The notes below the pieces were generated by a model, which had not been told where the DNA came from, made no database searches, and saw nothing but the letters and a program-made list of their open reading frames with translations. 64,000 bases of DNA from Paulinella micropora (Eukaryota; Cercozoa; Imbricatea; Euglyphida). Below, one piece after another: positions 46,950-58,915 of this stretch. Each line of letters starts with the position of its first letter. The first letter of the stretch is position 1. The stretch spans positions 1,397,907-1,461,906 of the forward strand of contig BJOX01000024.1 in NCBI GenBank assembly GCA_009731375.1. Reading direction: 5' to 3'. The position numbers and the translations under genes were made by a program.

Positions 46950-49144
46950 CTCTCTCTCGCTCGCTCGCACATACACATACACACGCACACATACCCACAC
47001 ACACGCACACACACACACACACACATAAGCACGCACACAACCAAGAGAGAGAGAGAGAGGGGGGGGGGGGGAGAGAGAGAGAGCGAGAGACGAATCGCTT
47101 CTATCATGGATCATTGGTCACCTGTTATTCAAAGCCACTCACACATTCCCAGACGCTGCTTGCACAAAGCTGCGAAGAAGCGAACACCCGCACACTCGCA
47201 ACACTTTACATTTTCACCATGCAGATATGGCGTGCTTACAGGTTTGCGCGCACGTATTCCATTCGCATCCTGATCAACAACGGAATATACCCGCCAGGCA
47301 CCTTTACCATCATCAATGAACAATTCCACAGCGGCTTCACCCTGCAGTCATCTTCAGCTCTGTACTCGGAGTGGGCGTTTACAGTCATGAATGGCGTCCC
47401 TGAGGACGTGTCAAGTAACGCGATCATTCCGCTCTTGGGAATGCGGGAGTTTGACGCTGCTTCCATGACGGTATATCCATGACTGTGCTTGCCTATTTGC
47501 AATGCGATGCATTCTGTATAAACATCTACACTTATGCAACATAACTGTGCACAGGGCCTGCATGCAGGCTTTGTCCCTCCCAGGAACTACGCTGGGGAGG
47601 AGAATGTTTACTACGACCTGGATCTGATGAACAGTGAGACCCATGTTTGCGAACCCGGACGCGAGCGTGACAACACAAAGCCGCTGAAGCCCTGCAAGGA
47701 CTGCGATGCTGGTCGCTACAGCTTTGACGGAATCGGCGCCTGCCGCCCGTGCTCTCCTAACTTTGCCAACGCGTTGACAGGCCAGACCGAGTGCCAGCGC
47801 TGTCCAGAGGGACAGGTGACCTACAACTTCGGAGAGCGGCAGTGTCTGCCGGAAGGAGATCGGCTGCTTTACGACCCGATCGTGGGATGCTTGAACTACG
47901 TCAACGACACTCTGACAGTCGGTGTGCAGCAGGTAGAGGTCTCAGCGAACTATACGATCAACCGCTGGTCCCCAACCTTCGAAGAAACGCTGAACGCGTA
48001 CATGAACCGCTTCAAGTGCTTCTTCCAGATGAAGTCCATGCGGCTCGAAGAGCTGGCGGTCGCCGTCAACAATGGCTCAGTTCAGTTTGCGTTCACGGAC
48101 TCAGGCGTGTATGCGCAGTACAAGTATCGTTATCAAGCCAAGGCTATCGCCACAGTGGTGCGCTACTACGACGGGCGCGCCTACAAGCGACAAGGCGGCG
48201 TCATGTTTCGCTTGACCAACAAGCACATCGACATCTTCAACCTGTCGCAGATTACCAAGGAGCGGAACCTGACGGTGTGCCCTACAGACAAAGAGTCGTT
48301 TGCGGGCTGGAATGTGCAACGTTACGAGTTTTTCAAGCAGGGCATCGACGTGAACGAGGTGTTTGGGCGAATTGTGTTCTCGGGAGGTCACACCGAGTCG
48401 GTGCACATGGTGGCAAGCGGTGCATGCGACATCGGGTATATCTTTTCTCTGTGCACAATACACCATCACACACGCATACTCACAGGCATACACACAGACT
48501 TACAACTAATCACATCCATATACGTGAATCCTCATATCATGGCTGGTCGCGCACAGCTACGCAAGTATCGGACACGCATACTCCAAAGCACCCCAACACG
48601 AAGACACGGTGTGCTTGCAGGTTTGCGCGCACGTATTCCATTCGCATCCTGATCAACAATGGAATATACACCGCAGACACCTTTACCATCATCAATGAAC
48701 AGACCCACAGCGGCTTCAACCTGCAGTCATCTTCAGCCCTGTACTCGGAGTGGGCGTTTACAGTCATGAATGGCGTTCCCGAGGACGTGTCAAGCAACGC
48801 GATCATTCCGCTCTTGGGAATGCGGGAGTTCGACGCTGCTTCCAAGACGGTATATCCACGCCTGTGTTGACCAATCCTTGGAATTTGCTAAGCAGGCATG
48901 TAACGAATCATGCACTATACAGAAGACATACAAAACAGACTTTCCGGGTAGTAGTCTACAAGGCACAGACTCATACTTCAGAAAATATGTGAAAACCATG
49001 CAGAAATAATCTTTAATACATCGATAAATAATGAACATTCATATTATGATTGACAGTGAGCCCAGATTCTAATTCTTTATTGTGCAGAATGACCCAAAAC
49101 CTGTATTAGGACACACACTCAAAGCAAAACAAAACAAATAAACA

Positions 49145-49202
<58 letters not shown>

Positions 49203-51836
49203 NNNNNNNNNNGAACATAATCAATTTTTACACTTACAAGTGTCTTTCGGTACTTACAATATGTTTAATGCTTAATATGCACTGACAGAGAAAACAGGAT
49301 TGTATCGAGTACGTAATCATAGTTCATCGCGTTGGTGTAACTGTGCACAGGGCTTGCATGCAGGCTTTGTCCCTCCCAGGAACTACGCTGTGGAGGAGAA
49401 TGTTTACTACGACCTGGATCTGATGAACAGTGAGACCCATGTTTGCGCACTCGGACGCGAGCGCGACAACACGAAGCCGCTGAAGCCCTGCAAGGACTGC
49501 GATGCTGGTCGCTACAGCGTGAACGGAATCGGCGCCTGCCGCCCGTGCTCTCCTGGCTTTGCCAACGCTTTAACAGGCCAGACCGAGTGCCAGCGCTGTC
49601 CGGAAGGACAGGTGACCTACAACTTCGGAGAGCTGCAGTGCCAGTCGGAAGGAGATCGGCTGCTTTACGACCCGATCGTTGGATGCTCGAACTATACCAA
49701 CAACACTCTGACGGTCGGTGTGCAGCAGGTAGAGGTCTCAGCGAACTTTACGATCAACCGCTGGTCCCCAACCTTCGAAGAAACGCTGAACGCGTACATG
49801 AACCGCTTCAAGTGCTTCTTCCAAATGAAGTCCATGCGGCTCGAAGAGCTGGCGGTCGCCGTCAAGAATGGCTCAGTGCAGTTTGCGTTCACGGACTCGG
49901 GCGTGTATGCGCAGTACAAGTATCGTTATCAAGCCAAGGCTATTGCTACAGTGGTGCGCTACTACGACGGGCGCGCCTACAAGCGACAAGGCGGCGTCAT
50001 ATTTCGCTTGACCGACAAGCACACCGATATTAAAAACCTGTCGCAGATCACCATGGAGCGGAACCTGACGGTGTGCCCTACAGACAAAGAGTCGTTTGCG
50101 GGCTGGAATGTGCAACGTTACGAGTTTTTCAAGCAGGGCATCGACGTGAACGAGGTGTTTGGGCGAATCGTGTTCTCGGGAGGTCACACCGAGTCGGTGC
50201 ACATGGTGGCGAGCGGTGCATGCGACATCGGGTATATTTTTTTCTCTCTGTGTGCACTGCGTCTGCTGCATCCCGTGTGATACGTGCTCAGCAAAACACA
50301 GAGACAGATAGCACACACACACACACACACACACATACACAAACAAATGCACAGCCCTTCATCGCTCCGTGCTTGCTGGTCATTTATTTTCAGAGCCACA
50401 CATTTACATATACTGCGTAATCAGCGGACAAGCCGCACTGTCCCAAACACTTTACATTTTCTACACACAGACACTATGTGCTTGCAGGTTTGCGCGCACG
50501 TATTCCATTCGCATCCTGATCAACAACGGAATATACCCGGCAGGCACCTTTACCATCATCAATGAGCGATTCCACAGCGGCTTCAACCTGCAGTCATCTT
50601 CAGTTCTGTACTCGGAGTGGGCGTTTACAGTCATGAATGGCGTTCCCGAGGACGTGTCAAGCAACGCGATCATTCCGCTCTTGGGAATGCGGGAGTTCGA
50701 CGCTGCTGCCGAGACGGTAATACTATATCCATGATTTTGTTGATTGTACTAAGCAGGCTTGTATCGAATATGCAACATGCAGCAGACAGAAAATGCGGCT
50801 GTACGTTGCCAAGTAAAAATGCATGCGTGTTGGTGTAACTGTGCACAGGGCCTGCATGCAGGTTTTGTCCCTCCCAGGGACTACGCTGCGGAGGAGAATG
50901 TTTACTACGACCTGGATCTGATGAACAACGAGACCCATGTTTGCGCACCCGGACGCGAGCGCGACAACACAAAGCCGCTGAAGCCCTGCAAGGACTGCGA
51001 TGCTGGTCGCTACAGCTTTGACGGAATCGGCGCCTGCCGCCCGTGCTCTCCTGGCTTTGCCAACGCTTTGACAGGCCAGACCGAGTGCCAGCGCTGTCCG
51101 GAGGGAGAGGTGACCTACAACTTCGGAGAGCGGCAGTGTCTGCCGGAAGGAGATCGGCTGCTTTACGACCCGATCGTTGGATGCTCGAACTACGTCAACG
51201 ACACTCTGACAGTCGGTGTGCAGCAGGTAGAGGTCTCAGCGAACTTTACGATCAACCGCTGGTCCCCAACCTTCGAAGGAACGCTGAACGCGTACATGAA
51301 CCGCTTCAAGTGCTTCTTCCAGATGAAGTCCATGCGGCTTGAAGAGCTGGCGATCGCCGTCAAGAATGGCTCAGTGCAGTTTGCGTTCACGGACTCGGGC
51401 GTGTATGCGCAGTACAAGTATCGTTATCAAGCCAAGGCTATTGCCACAGTGGTGCGCTACTACGACGGGCGCGCCTACAAGCGACAAGGCGGCGTCATAT
51501 TTCGCTTGACCGACAAGCACACCGATATCTTCAACCTGTCGCAGATCACCATGGAGCGGAACCTGACGGTGTGCCCTACAGACAAAGAGTCGTTTGCGGG
51601 CTGGAATGTGCAACGTTACGAGTTTTTCAAGCAGGGCATCGACGTGAACAAGGTGTTTGGGCGAATCGTGTTCTCGGGAGGTCACACCGAGTCGGTGCAC
51701 ATGGTCGCGAGCGGTGCATGCGACATCGGGTATGTTTTGTTTCGCTGTGCACCATGCACACACACTTACGCACGCATACCCACAGGCATACACACAGACA
51801 CATACTCGGCCATGCACGCAGACACACTCACTCAAG

Positions 51837-51884
<48 letters not shown>

Positions 51885-53400
51885 GCACATACACATACAC
51901 ACACACACACATACCCGCACACACACACACACACACACCAATAGAGAGAGAAAGAGAGGGGGGGGGGGGGGGGGGGGACNNNNNNNNNNATCTGTCATTC
52001 AAAGCCACTCACACATTCCCAGACGCCGCTTGCACAAAGCTGCGAAGAAGCGAACACCCGCACACTCGCAAACACTTTACATTTTCACCATGCAGATATG
52101 GCGTGCTTACAGGTTTGCGCGCACGTATTCCATTCGCATCCTGATCAACAACGGAATATACCCGCCAGGCACCTTTGCCATCATCAATGAGCAATTCTAC
52201 AGCGGCTTCACCCTGCAGTCATCTTCAGCTCTGTACTCGGAGTGGGCGTTTACAGTCATGAATGGCGTCCCTGAGGACGTGTCAAGTAACGCGATCATTC
52301 CGCTCTTGGGAATGCGGGAGTTCGACGCTGCTTCCATGACGGTATATCCGCGACTATGTTCACATATTTTGTTGATGTGCTAAGGACGGATGTAACGAAT
52401 TATGCAACATGCAGCAGACAGAAAATGCGGCTGCACAAAGACATGTAAGCATACATGCGTGTTGGTGTAACTGTGCACAGGGCCTGCATGCAGGCTTTGT
52501 CCCTCCCAGGAACTACGCTGTGGAGGAGAATGTTTACTTCGACCTGGATCTGATGAACAACGAGACCCATGTTTGCGCACCCGGACGCGAGCGCGACAAC
52601 ACAAAGCCGCTGAAGCCCTGCAAGGACTGCGATGCTGGTCGCTACAGCGTGAGCGGAATCGGCGCCTGCCGCCCGTGCTCTCCTGGCTTTGCCAACGCTT
52701 TGACAGGCCAGACCGAGTGCCAGCGCTGTCCAGAGGGACAGGTGACCTACAACTTCGGAGAGCGGCAGTGTCTGCCGGAGCAAGATCGGCTGCTTTACGA
52801 CCCGATCGTTGGATGCTCGAACTACGTCAAGAACACTCTGACGGTCGGTGTGCAGCAGGCAGAGGTCTCAGCGAACTTTACGATCAACCGCTGGTCCCCA
52901 ACCTTCGAAGAAACGCTGAACACGTACATGAACCGCTTCAAGTGCTTCTTCCAGATGAAGTCCATGCGGCTCGAAGAGCTGGCGGTCGCTGTCAAGAATG
53001 GCTCAGTGCAGTTTGCGTTCACGGACTCGGGCGTGTACGCGCAGTACAATCAACGATACCAAGCCAAGGCTATGGCCACAGTGGTGCGCTACTACGACGG
53101 GCGCGCCTACAAGCGACAAGGCGGCGTCATATTTCGCTTGACCGACAAGCACACCGATATTAAAAACCTGTCGCAGATCACCATAGAGCGGAACCTGACG
53201 GTGTGCCCTACAGACAAAGAGTCGTTTGCGGGCTGGAATGTGCAACGTTACGAGTTTTTCAAGCAGGGCATCGACGTGAACGAGGTGGTTGCGCGAATCA
53301 TGTTCTCGGGAGGTCACACCGAGTCGGTGCACATGGTGGCGAGCGGTGCATGCGACATCGGGTATATTTTTTTCCCGCTGTGCACAATACACAAACATAC

Positions 53401-53437
<37 letters not shown>

Positions 53438-56400
53438 AATTGTCCATTCTGTTGTGGTCATCTATTTCGCAGAGTCACTCACACATTCCCTCACGCTGTC
53501 TCGCGCACAGCTGCGCAGGCAGCAGGCATTCGCACACTCTGAAAGACTTTGCATCACGCAGATATGGCGTGCTTACAGGTTTGCGCGCACGTATTCCATT
53601 CGCATCCTGATCAACAGCGGAGTATACCCGCCAGGCACCTTTACCATCATCAATGAGCAATTCCACAGCGGCTTCACCCTGCAGTCATCTTCAGCTCTGT
53701 ACTCGGAGTGGGCGTTTACAGTCATGAATGGCGTCCCTGAGGACGTGTCAAGTAACGCGATCATTCCGCTCTTGGGAATGCGGGAGTTCGACGCTGCTTC
53801 CATGACGGTACAAATGTGCTCTGTGCTCTGCGTAGTTTTTTTTAGATCCGATATGAAAGTCGCTTTTAAGCCTGGGAATTCGAATTTAGTATATTGGTCT
53901 CAGAAACGATCAGGATTCGGCTGCATATGGATCCTTTGAGAATAGATTTTATGTTTCAAGCATGTGTCGCCTTGCGAAAGTATGCTTTGGTTTTGCTCGT
54001 TTGTTAGGGCCTGCATGCAGGTTTTGTTCCTGCCAGAGACTATTCAGCCGAGTTCAACGTAGGCTACCAACTAAACCTCGTGGACCCTGTTTCAGGCGTT
54101 TGCGCCCCGGGTTCTCAGCGCGACTATTCGCAGCCATTGAAGCCTTGTGTTGCGTGCCCGGTTGGTCGGGAAGGCCGGGACGGTTTGGAATGCCTCGCTT
54201 GTGCTCCAGCATTTTACGGCGACAAGCAAGGCCTTGTAGAATGCAAACGGTGCCCTCCCGGCTTCACGTCGCGGTCTTATGGCGAAACCAGCTGCATCGA
54301 GATGAAAGACACTCTCAAATACAAACCGATCGAAGAATGCGCAAAGTTCGACGATAAGACTCTCAAGGTCGGAGTGGTGTGGGAAGCAAGTCTCGAGCTG
54401 GCAGTATCACGCTGGCAGGTAAACGTGTTCCCTCGTCCGTTCGAAAGGATTGCTCATTCTCCCTGCCTTCCTCTATCGCATGTCTATCTTCTGTTTTCCT
54501 GTCAACTTGTCATTTTCTTCTATCTATAACATAGCTATCTTATCTTCTATTTATACATCATCTGTCGGTTGATCTTGATCTCGATCCAACCAAGACATGC
54601 ACATCATGCGTGTGCCCTAATATTTACGCAGCCCACGTTCGAAGGAGTGCTCAATGAATATTTCAACCGTTATCAATGCTTCTTCAAAATGGTGCCACTT
54701 TCGCATGCGGAAACAGACCAAGCAGTCAAGAAGAAGGAGGTGGACTTTTTGTTCGCCAACTCCGGAACATTTGTCGAGTATTCACACTCGGACGGCCTTC
54801 GGGTGCTGGCATCGGTCCTGCGGATCTTCAACGGGATCATGTCTCCTTACTATGGAGGAGTGATGTTCCAGCGCACGGACCCGAATGCCACTGAGGTCGT
54901 GACGCTGGAGGGCTTAGCTGCGATGTCGCCCAAGTTACTTGCCTGCCCGCCCTCCCAGGATTCCTTCGTCGGCTACCAGGCACAGAAGTACGAGTTCTTC
55001 AAACTAGGGCTGAAAGCGGAGGAAGTCTTCAGCAAGATCGTGTTCTCAGGCAGCTTTGACGAATCTGTCAAGATGGTGGCTAATGGCTCATGCGATGTCG
55101 GTATGGTCCGCACGGAGACTTTGGAACGATTGGTGCGAGAAAGTGTTTACAAGGTCGCCCTCGTGCTCCATTTGTTTCTGGATATGAGCTGTTGTTGTTG
55201 TTGGTGTTGCCGTTTTTGTTATTGTTGCTGTTATGGTTATCGTTAAATTCATTTCTTCTATACTCCTTGGTGAGATAAGACCATTTCATTTTTCTTGCGA
55301 CAGGCTGAGGACTTCTCTATCATCAACGCGCGGACCTACGATGATTTCTTCCAACTGGTTTCTACCGACCTTTATCCGGAATGGCCGTTAGCGGCGCTTC
55401 CTCATGTGCCCAAGGCGATCACGGATGTCGTCCCGACCCCACTGCTTGCTTTGAGGGTCCTTTCACACTCTCTGCTGTCTCGCAGCCTAATCGTCTGCAC
55501 AGTTTGGTATGATGTGGTACTTGTTTGTTTTCATATGTGTGCCTTCTTGCAATTTGATTTGCTGCTCTCGGTACAAGTCAGCTTAACACCAACATTTGCT
55601 GGTTTGTAGGAATGGGACGAAGCTTCTATCAAAGGCGCGCATGCGGGCTTTACTACCTCCTTTTCGTACGATTCGGTGGCCGAGGTGCGGTATCAGCTCG
55701 GGTTGGAGGAAGGTGCAACTTGTGGACCGGGTGCGTACCGTGACACCTCCACCCCGATGCAGCGTTGCGAAAAGTGCGAACCCGGGGAAATCAGCGAGAC
55801 AGGTCACCAGGCAGTCGCAGCAGCAGCTGATTGTAAGAGTTATTACATGCCGTGAGCTGTATTTTCTCTGTATGTGTTTGTTTGATACTATGAGTGTATG
55901 GTGTACATTTTGGTGGCAGAAGATGTGCGTTCCAGTTTTGAAAACGCATGTGTTATGCGTGCGTGTTCTGGCAGGGATTGGCGTGTGCGTACCGTGTCCC
56001 CAAGGGTGGATTTCACCAAAGGCAGGCGGTGCTGCATGTTTAGCCTGTCCCTTTGGCTTCTACACGAGTGGTCATGGCTCCGCAGTGTGCAGCGAGTACT
56101 CAGTCACCCTGTCCCTTAGCCCAGGTGCGCAGTACGCGGTATGGGTAATAGTCGCAGTGCTGGGCCTGTTCTGCCTCAGTGTGTTTCTGTCGGTCATCGT
56201 GCACCGCAACACCAAACTGATGAAGGCATCCTCGGTGACTTTCAACTTGGTCCTGATCATGGCATGCTTGGTGGTTGTGGTGGGGACGGTGCTCTTCACC
56301 GTTCCGCCCGAACCCAACAACTGGGTTTGTTCCTTGCGCTGGTGGGTCCCTTGCATCGCATCCAGCACGGTGTTTGGTACCCTCTTTTCCAAGACATACC

Positions 56401-58049
56401 GGCTCTACTCCATCTTCCGCATCTTTGAGGCCAAGCAAAAGATTCCCCAAGCGATCCGGTTCAAGGACACCAGGGTGGCAGCGATGGTGGGCGGATTTGT
56501 GGCAGCCACTACTTTCGTACTGATCATCTTCTTTGCCGTGGAACCACCCTTCTACCAAAAGCTTCAGATTCAGACAGAAGGCCAGGACTTCTACACCTAC
56601 GTGCATGCTTGCGATATCAGCAAGGTGTTTGTGCCTCTTATCTTCGTGCTTTACGTGATCCTTCTGTCTGGCCAGAGCTGGCTGGCCTTTCGCGTGAGAA
56701 AGCTACCGACAGTCTTCAACGAATCGCAGCTGATCGCCTGGTTGCTCTACAACACGGTGTTCGTCGGCATCATCGGTGTCATGGTCGACTTCATGTTGGA
56801 CAAGAGAGCGATCACAGCCAAGATGATGGTGCGGTCGGTCGCGCTGCTGCTTGGAGCAATCACCCCTGTGTTCGTGCTCTACGTCCCTAAACTGCTCGAG
56901 ATCTACCGCGATCAAATGAACAACTCCAAGTACTCGAGCAAGGACCACACTAGCGCTAACACGAGGACTGGCGGGACTCAAGTCGGCGTTGCCGGCTCGC
57001 GCGTCCCTGGAGTCGGTCACGGCTCCTCCGTTGTCGGCGTTTCTCACAATAAGACTGGTAACGAAAAATCCAGCTGCATCAAAATATAGTAATACATATT
57101 CATGTACAAAGCAAGCACGTATGACATTTTGAATATCCCGCGAGTTGCTGGTTTTCACACAAGGTTTCCTTTGCTGTACTGTATAGGTACTCGCCCACAC
57201 AAGTCAAACAAAGGCGCCAGCAATGTTCAGTCCGCATTGTCGGGACTTAGCGACGCCGGGGATGAAGAAGTGTTTGAAAACTTTCAGGTACTTGACCTGA
57301 TTTCATGTTTTTAGTTTTCTTTCCAAACTTGCAACAAGCAATGCATAAAACAGGAACAAGGTGATATTAAAGAGCGCAGACTTTCAAAAGTAAATGGATT
57401 CGTTCATTACTTTATTGTTTATTTATGTTTGATTTCTTGCTATTCGTTTCATTATTTGCTGTTTGTATTTATAAAAAAAGCGTAAATATTTTAGTTATAT
57501 TTATTAACTTCATTTGAAATATGAATGTGTGTGTGTGTGCAGTTCGATATCGTGCCAGACTCCGATGTTGCGGGAGATGAAACTTACGCCTACAGATCAG
57601 AGGGCTTGGAGCTAAAGGGCGGGCAGAAAATGCACGTTCGGACAAGCCAGAATATTTCTATGGATGACGTAAACGCAGCTGAGTCGAGAAGCCCGAGAAG
57701 CCCGATGAGTGCCACAAGCAAAGCTTCCCCTCCCAGAACGGCAGAAGCCTTGCGTGAAGCACCTCGTCGCTCACGCACCGATGAGATGCCGAACCCTGCG
57801 GTTTCATCTTTACAGAAACCCTTGCCCCCTCTTCACCGCCATAGCGGTAGCCAAACGAGCGGGTTTCCATCGCCAGCTGAAGGCGCGACGAACTTCACAG
57901 GACCAGTAGTTCACCTAGCTCCAGTCGACCGTGGCACTACGAACGTCCCTGCACTGCCTACCTTAGAAGCCAGTGATGATAATAGAGTGCTTTCCGGAAA
58001 TGAAGTGAATTCGAGATCTTGGGACCAGGATCATCTCGACGTAGCCTAA
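41054..58049 (+). CDS. Giant class C GPCR with eight periplasmic-binding-like domains (27 exons)
   Basis: Exons: 41054-41233, 41554-41631, 41713-41776, 42755-42858, 43394-43462, 43678-43731, 43846-44106, 44268-44367, 44563-44603, 44674-44828, 44989-46782, 47242-47470, 47555-48435, 48621-48849, 49351-50231, 50488-50716, 50849-51729, 52113-52341, 52481-53361, 53579-53807, 54008-54418, 54632-55153, 55304-55456, 55610-55832, 55975-57057, 57187-57287, 57543-58049. They sum to 10,569 bp, 3,522 residues, with all phases compatible. Residues 1-20 look like a signal peptide. Eight domains of about 260 residues resemble PBP2/phosphonate-binding proteins (for example [19 protein letters not shown], then [19 protein letters not shown]), ending near residues 300, 690, 1040, 1413, 1783, 2153, 2523 and 2885. 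Each is followed by a cysteine-rich GCC2/GCC3-like linker. Helices span about 3010-3266, then a Pro/Ser-rich tail. It is probably a plasma-membrane sensor; the ligand is unknown. Intron 3 would use a GC donor. Exons 1-4 rest on alignment to the other modules and are less certain. Confidence 0.85.
41819..42109. other. Assembly gap inside receptor intron 3
   Basis: 291 N flanked by a C run (41790-41818) and a CA-rich microsatellite. It lies within the predicted intron between exons 3 and 4, so no coding sequence is expected in it. Confidence 0.8.
42110..42400. repeat. (ACACACACGC)n minisatellite and (GA)n tract in intron 3
   Basis: A 10-bp repeat, ACACACACGC, runs from 42110 to about 42225, then plain CA/CATA to 42299, then GA-rich sequence from 42316. 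Right-arm homology to the left arm starts at about 42405. Confidence 0.9.
46006..53807 (+). repeat. Right-arm array of five near-identical receptor modules
   Basis: Module 1 is the last part of exon 11 with exon 12; modules 2-5 are exon pairs 47555-48435/48621-48849, 49351-50231/50488-50716, 50849-51729/52113-52341 and 52481-53361/53579-53807. Every long exon is 881 bp and every short one 229 bp. Each pair codes for 370 residues and starts and ends at phase 0; the inner splice is phase 2. Linker motifs (KPLKPCK, CRPCSP, QCRCPEG-type cysteines) and the domain motif [17 protein letters not shown] recur. Intron lengths vary because of microsatellites. Confidence 0.95.
55975..57057 (+). other. 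Seven-transmembrane (class C, 7tm_3-like) exon of the receptor
   Basis: One exon holds a last cysteine-rich stretch (CVPCPQGW ... CLACPFGFY) and all seven helices: about 56132-56200, 56236-56300, 56341-56405, 56477-56540, 56629-56690, 56733-56796 and 56825-56893. Class C hallmarks are [11 protein letters not shown] at the end of helix 3, [19 protein letters not shown] entering helix 6, and VLYVPKL in helix 7. The protein sequence is identical in both left-arm copies (20630-21712 and 23851-24933). It should couple extracellular ligand binding to a G protein; the partner is not shown. Confidence 0.9.
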
Positions 58050-58915
58050 GCTAGCTGCTTCCTGAAGCAAGTTCAAGACTCCTTATGAAACAATATATTC
58101 CTTCATGAAGCAAGTTCAACACTCCCTATGAAACAATATGTTCCTCAGCGTTTTGAAACTTGAAAAAAGGCAGTTTGAGCAGTTTCAGGTGCTTCTCACA
58201 TACAGCGGCTAATTACTCATACACAGAGAACTACGTGTAAATCATAGATACATGCTGTAATTCATCCGTACCGAAATGCTTGATGAAAGTAAAGTGCGTA
58301 AGGGCCTGTAGTCACAGCAGCAGTCCCTGAAAGTAAGATTTGCATTTACATATTATGGATAGATGATTGCTATTAGTTATGCTTCCTAGAACGCACTAGA
58401 AAGTGCAAAGCGGCGCCTTTTTTTAATTAATTACTTTTTCTGTTGCGTTTTATTTTGTGAATGCATCAGCGCCAACATTGAAGAATGCACTATGATAGTC
58501 TGTCACCTTCAATCTTTCATATACATATGTTCAATAGTAATATGTAGAACCTTTTTACTAATTGAAGTCTCGGTTCACATAATAATACTTTCAACACAAC
58601 ATCTCATAAACAGTACTGCACAGTCATTTGTTTCGCTTGGTAAGCGCTCGGGATTGTTCAGAGCGTTGTACTATGAGTATGTATTAATATCTATTTGGTA
58701 ATATTTTAGTTATTAATATGATACATGCTAGTCGGGAGTAGTTGGAAGTTTAATTACGACTACTTATAGAATTATTTTACTCAGTGACCTCTAAATAGTT
58801 CTAGTCAATTAGCGTAACGGACGTAACGCACGTCATAGGCATTGCGCATTGGACGATAACCATTGGGTAGCAGTTACATTCTTAACCGTCCTGCGCACTT
58901 TTAACTTGTCACGTT
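58050..58915. other. 3' flank of the right receptor gene
   Basis: AT-rich, no gene seen. Diverged copy of 18541-19418, including the paired 45-bp repeat near 58058-58147 (AACAATAT, AAGCAAGTTCAA). A clear polyadenylation signal could not be picked out. Confidence 0.6.

Larger units (their letters stand above)
42405..58915 (+). repeat. Right arm of the large inverted repeat
   Basis: Inverted match of 18541-39075. Contains exons 4-27 of the right receptor gene and about 870 bp of 3' flank. Ten-N joins at 49203 and 51980 fall in introns at poly-A and poly-G tracts. The outer edge, CACGTT at 58910-58915, is the last base run shared with the left arm. Confidence 0.9.

Noticed and set aside
44888-47482. 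Reading 44888-47482 as one uninterrupted 864-residue gene
   Set aside because: The frame crosses a (CT)n/(CA)n intron by chance. Splice sites at 44989, 46782/46783 and 47242 give the same module boundaries as all other copies.
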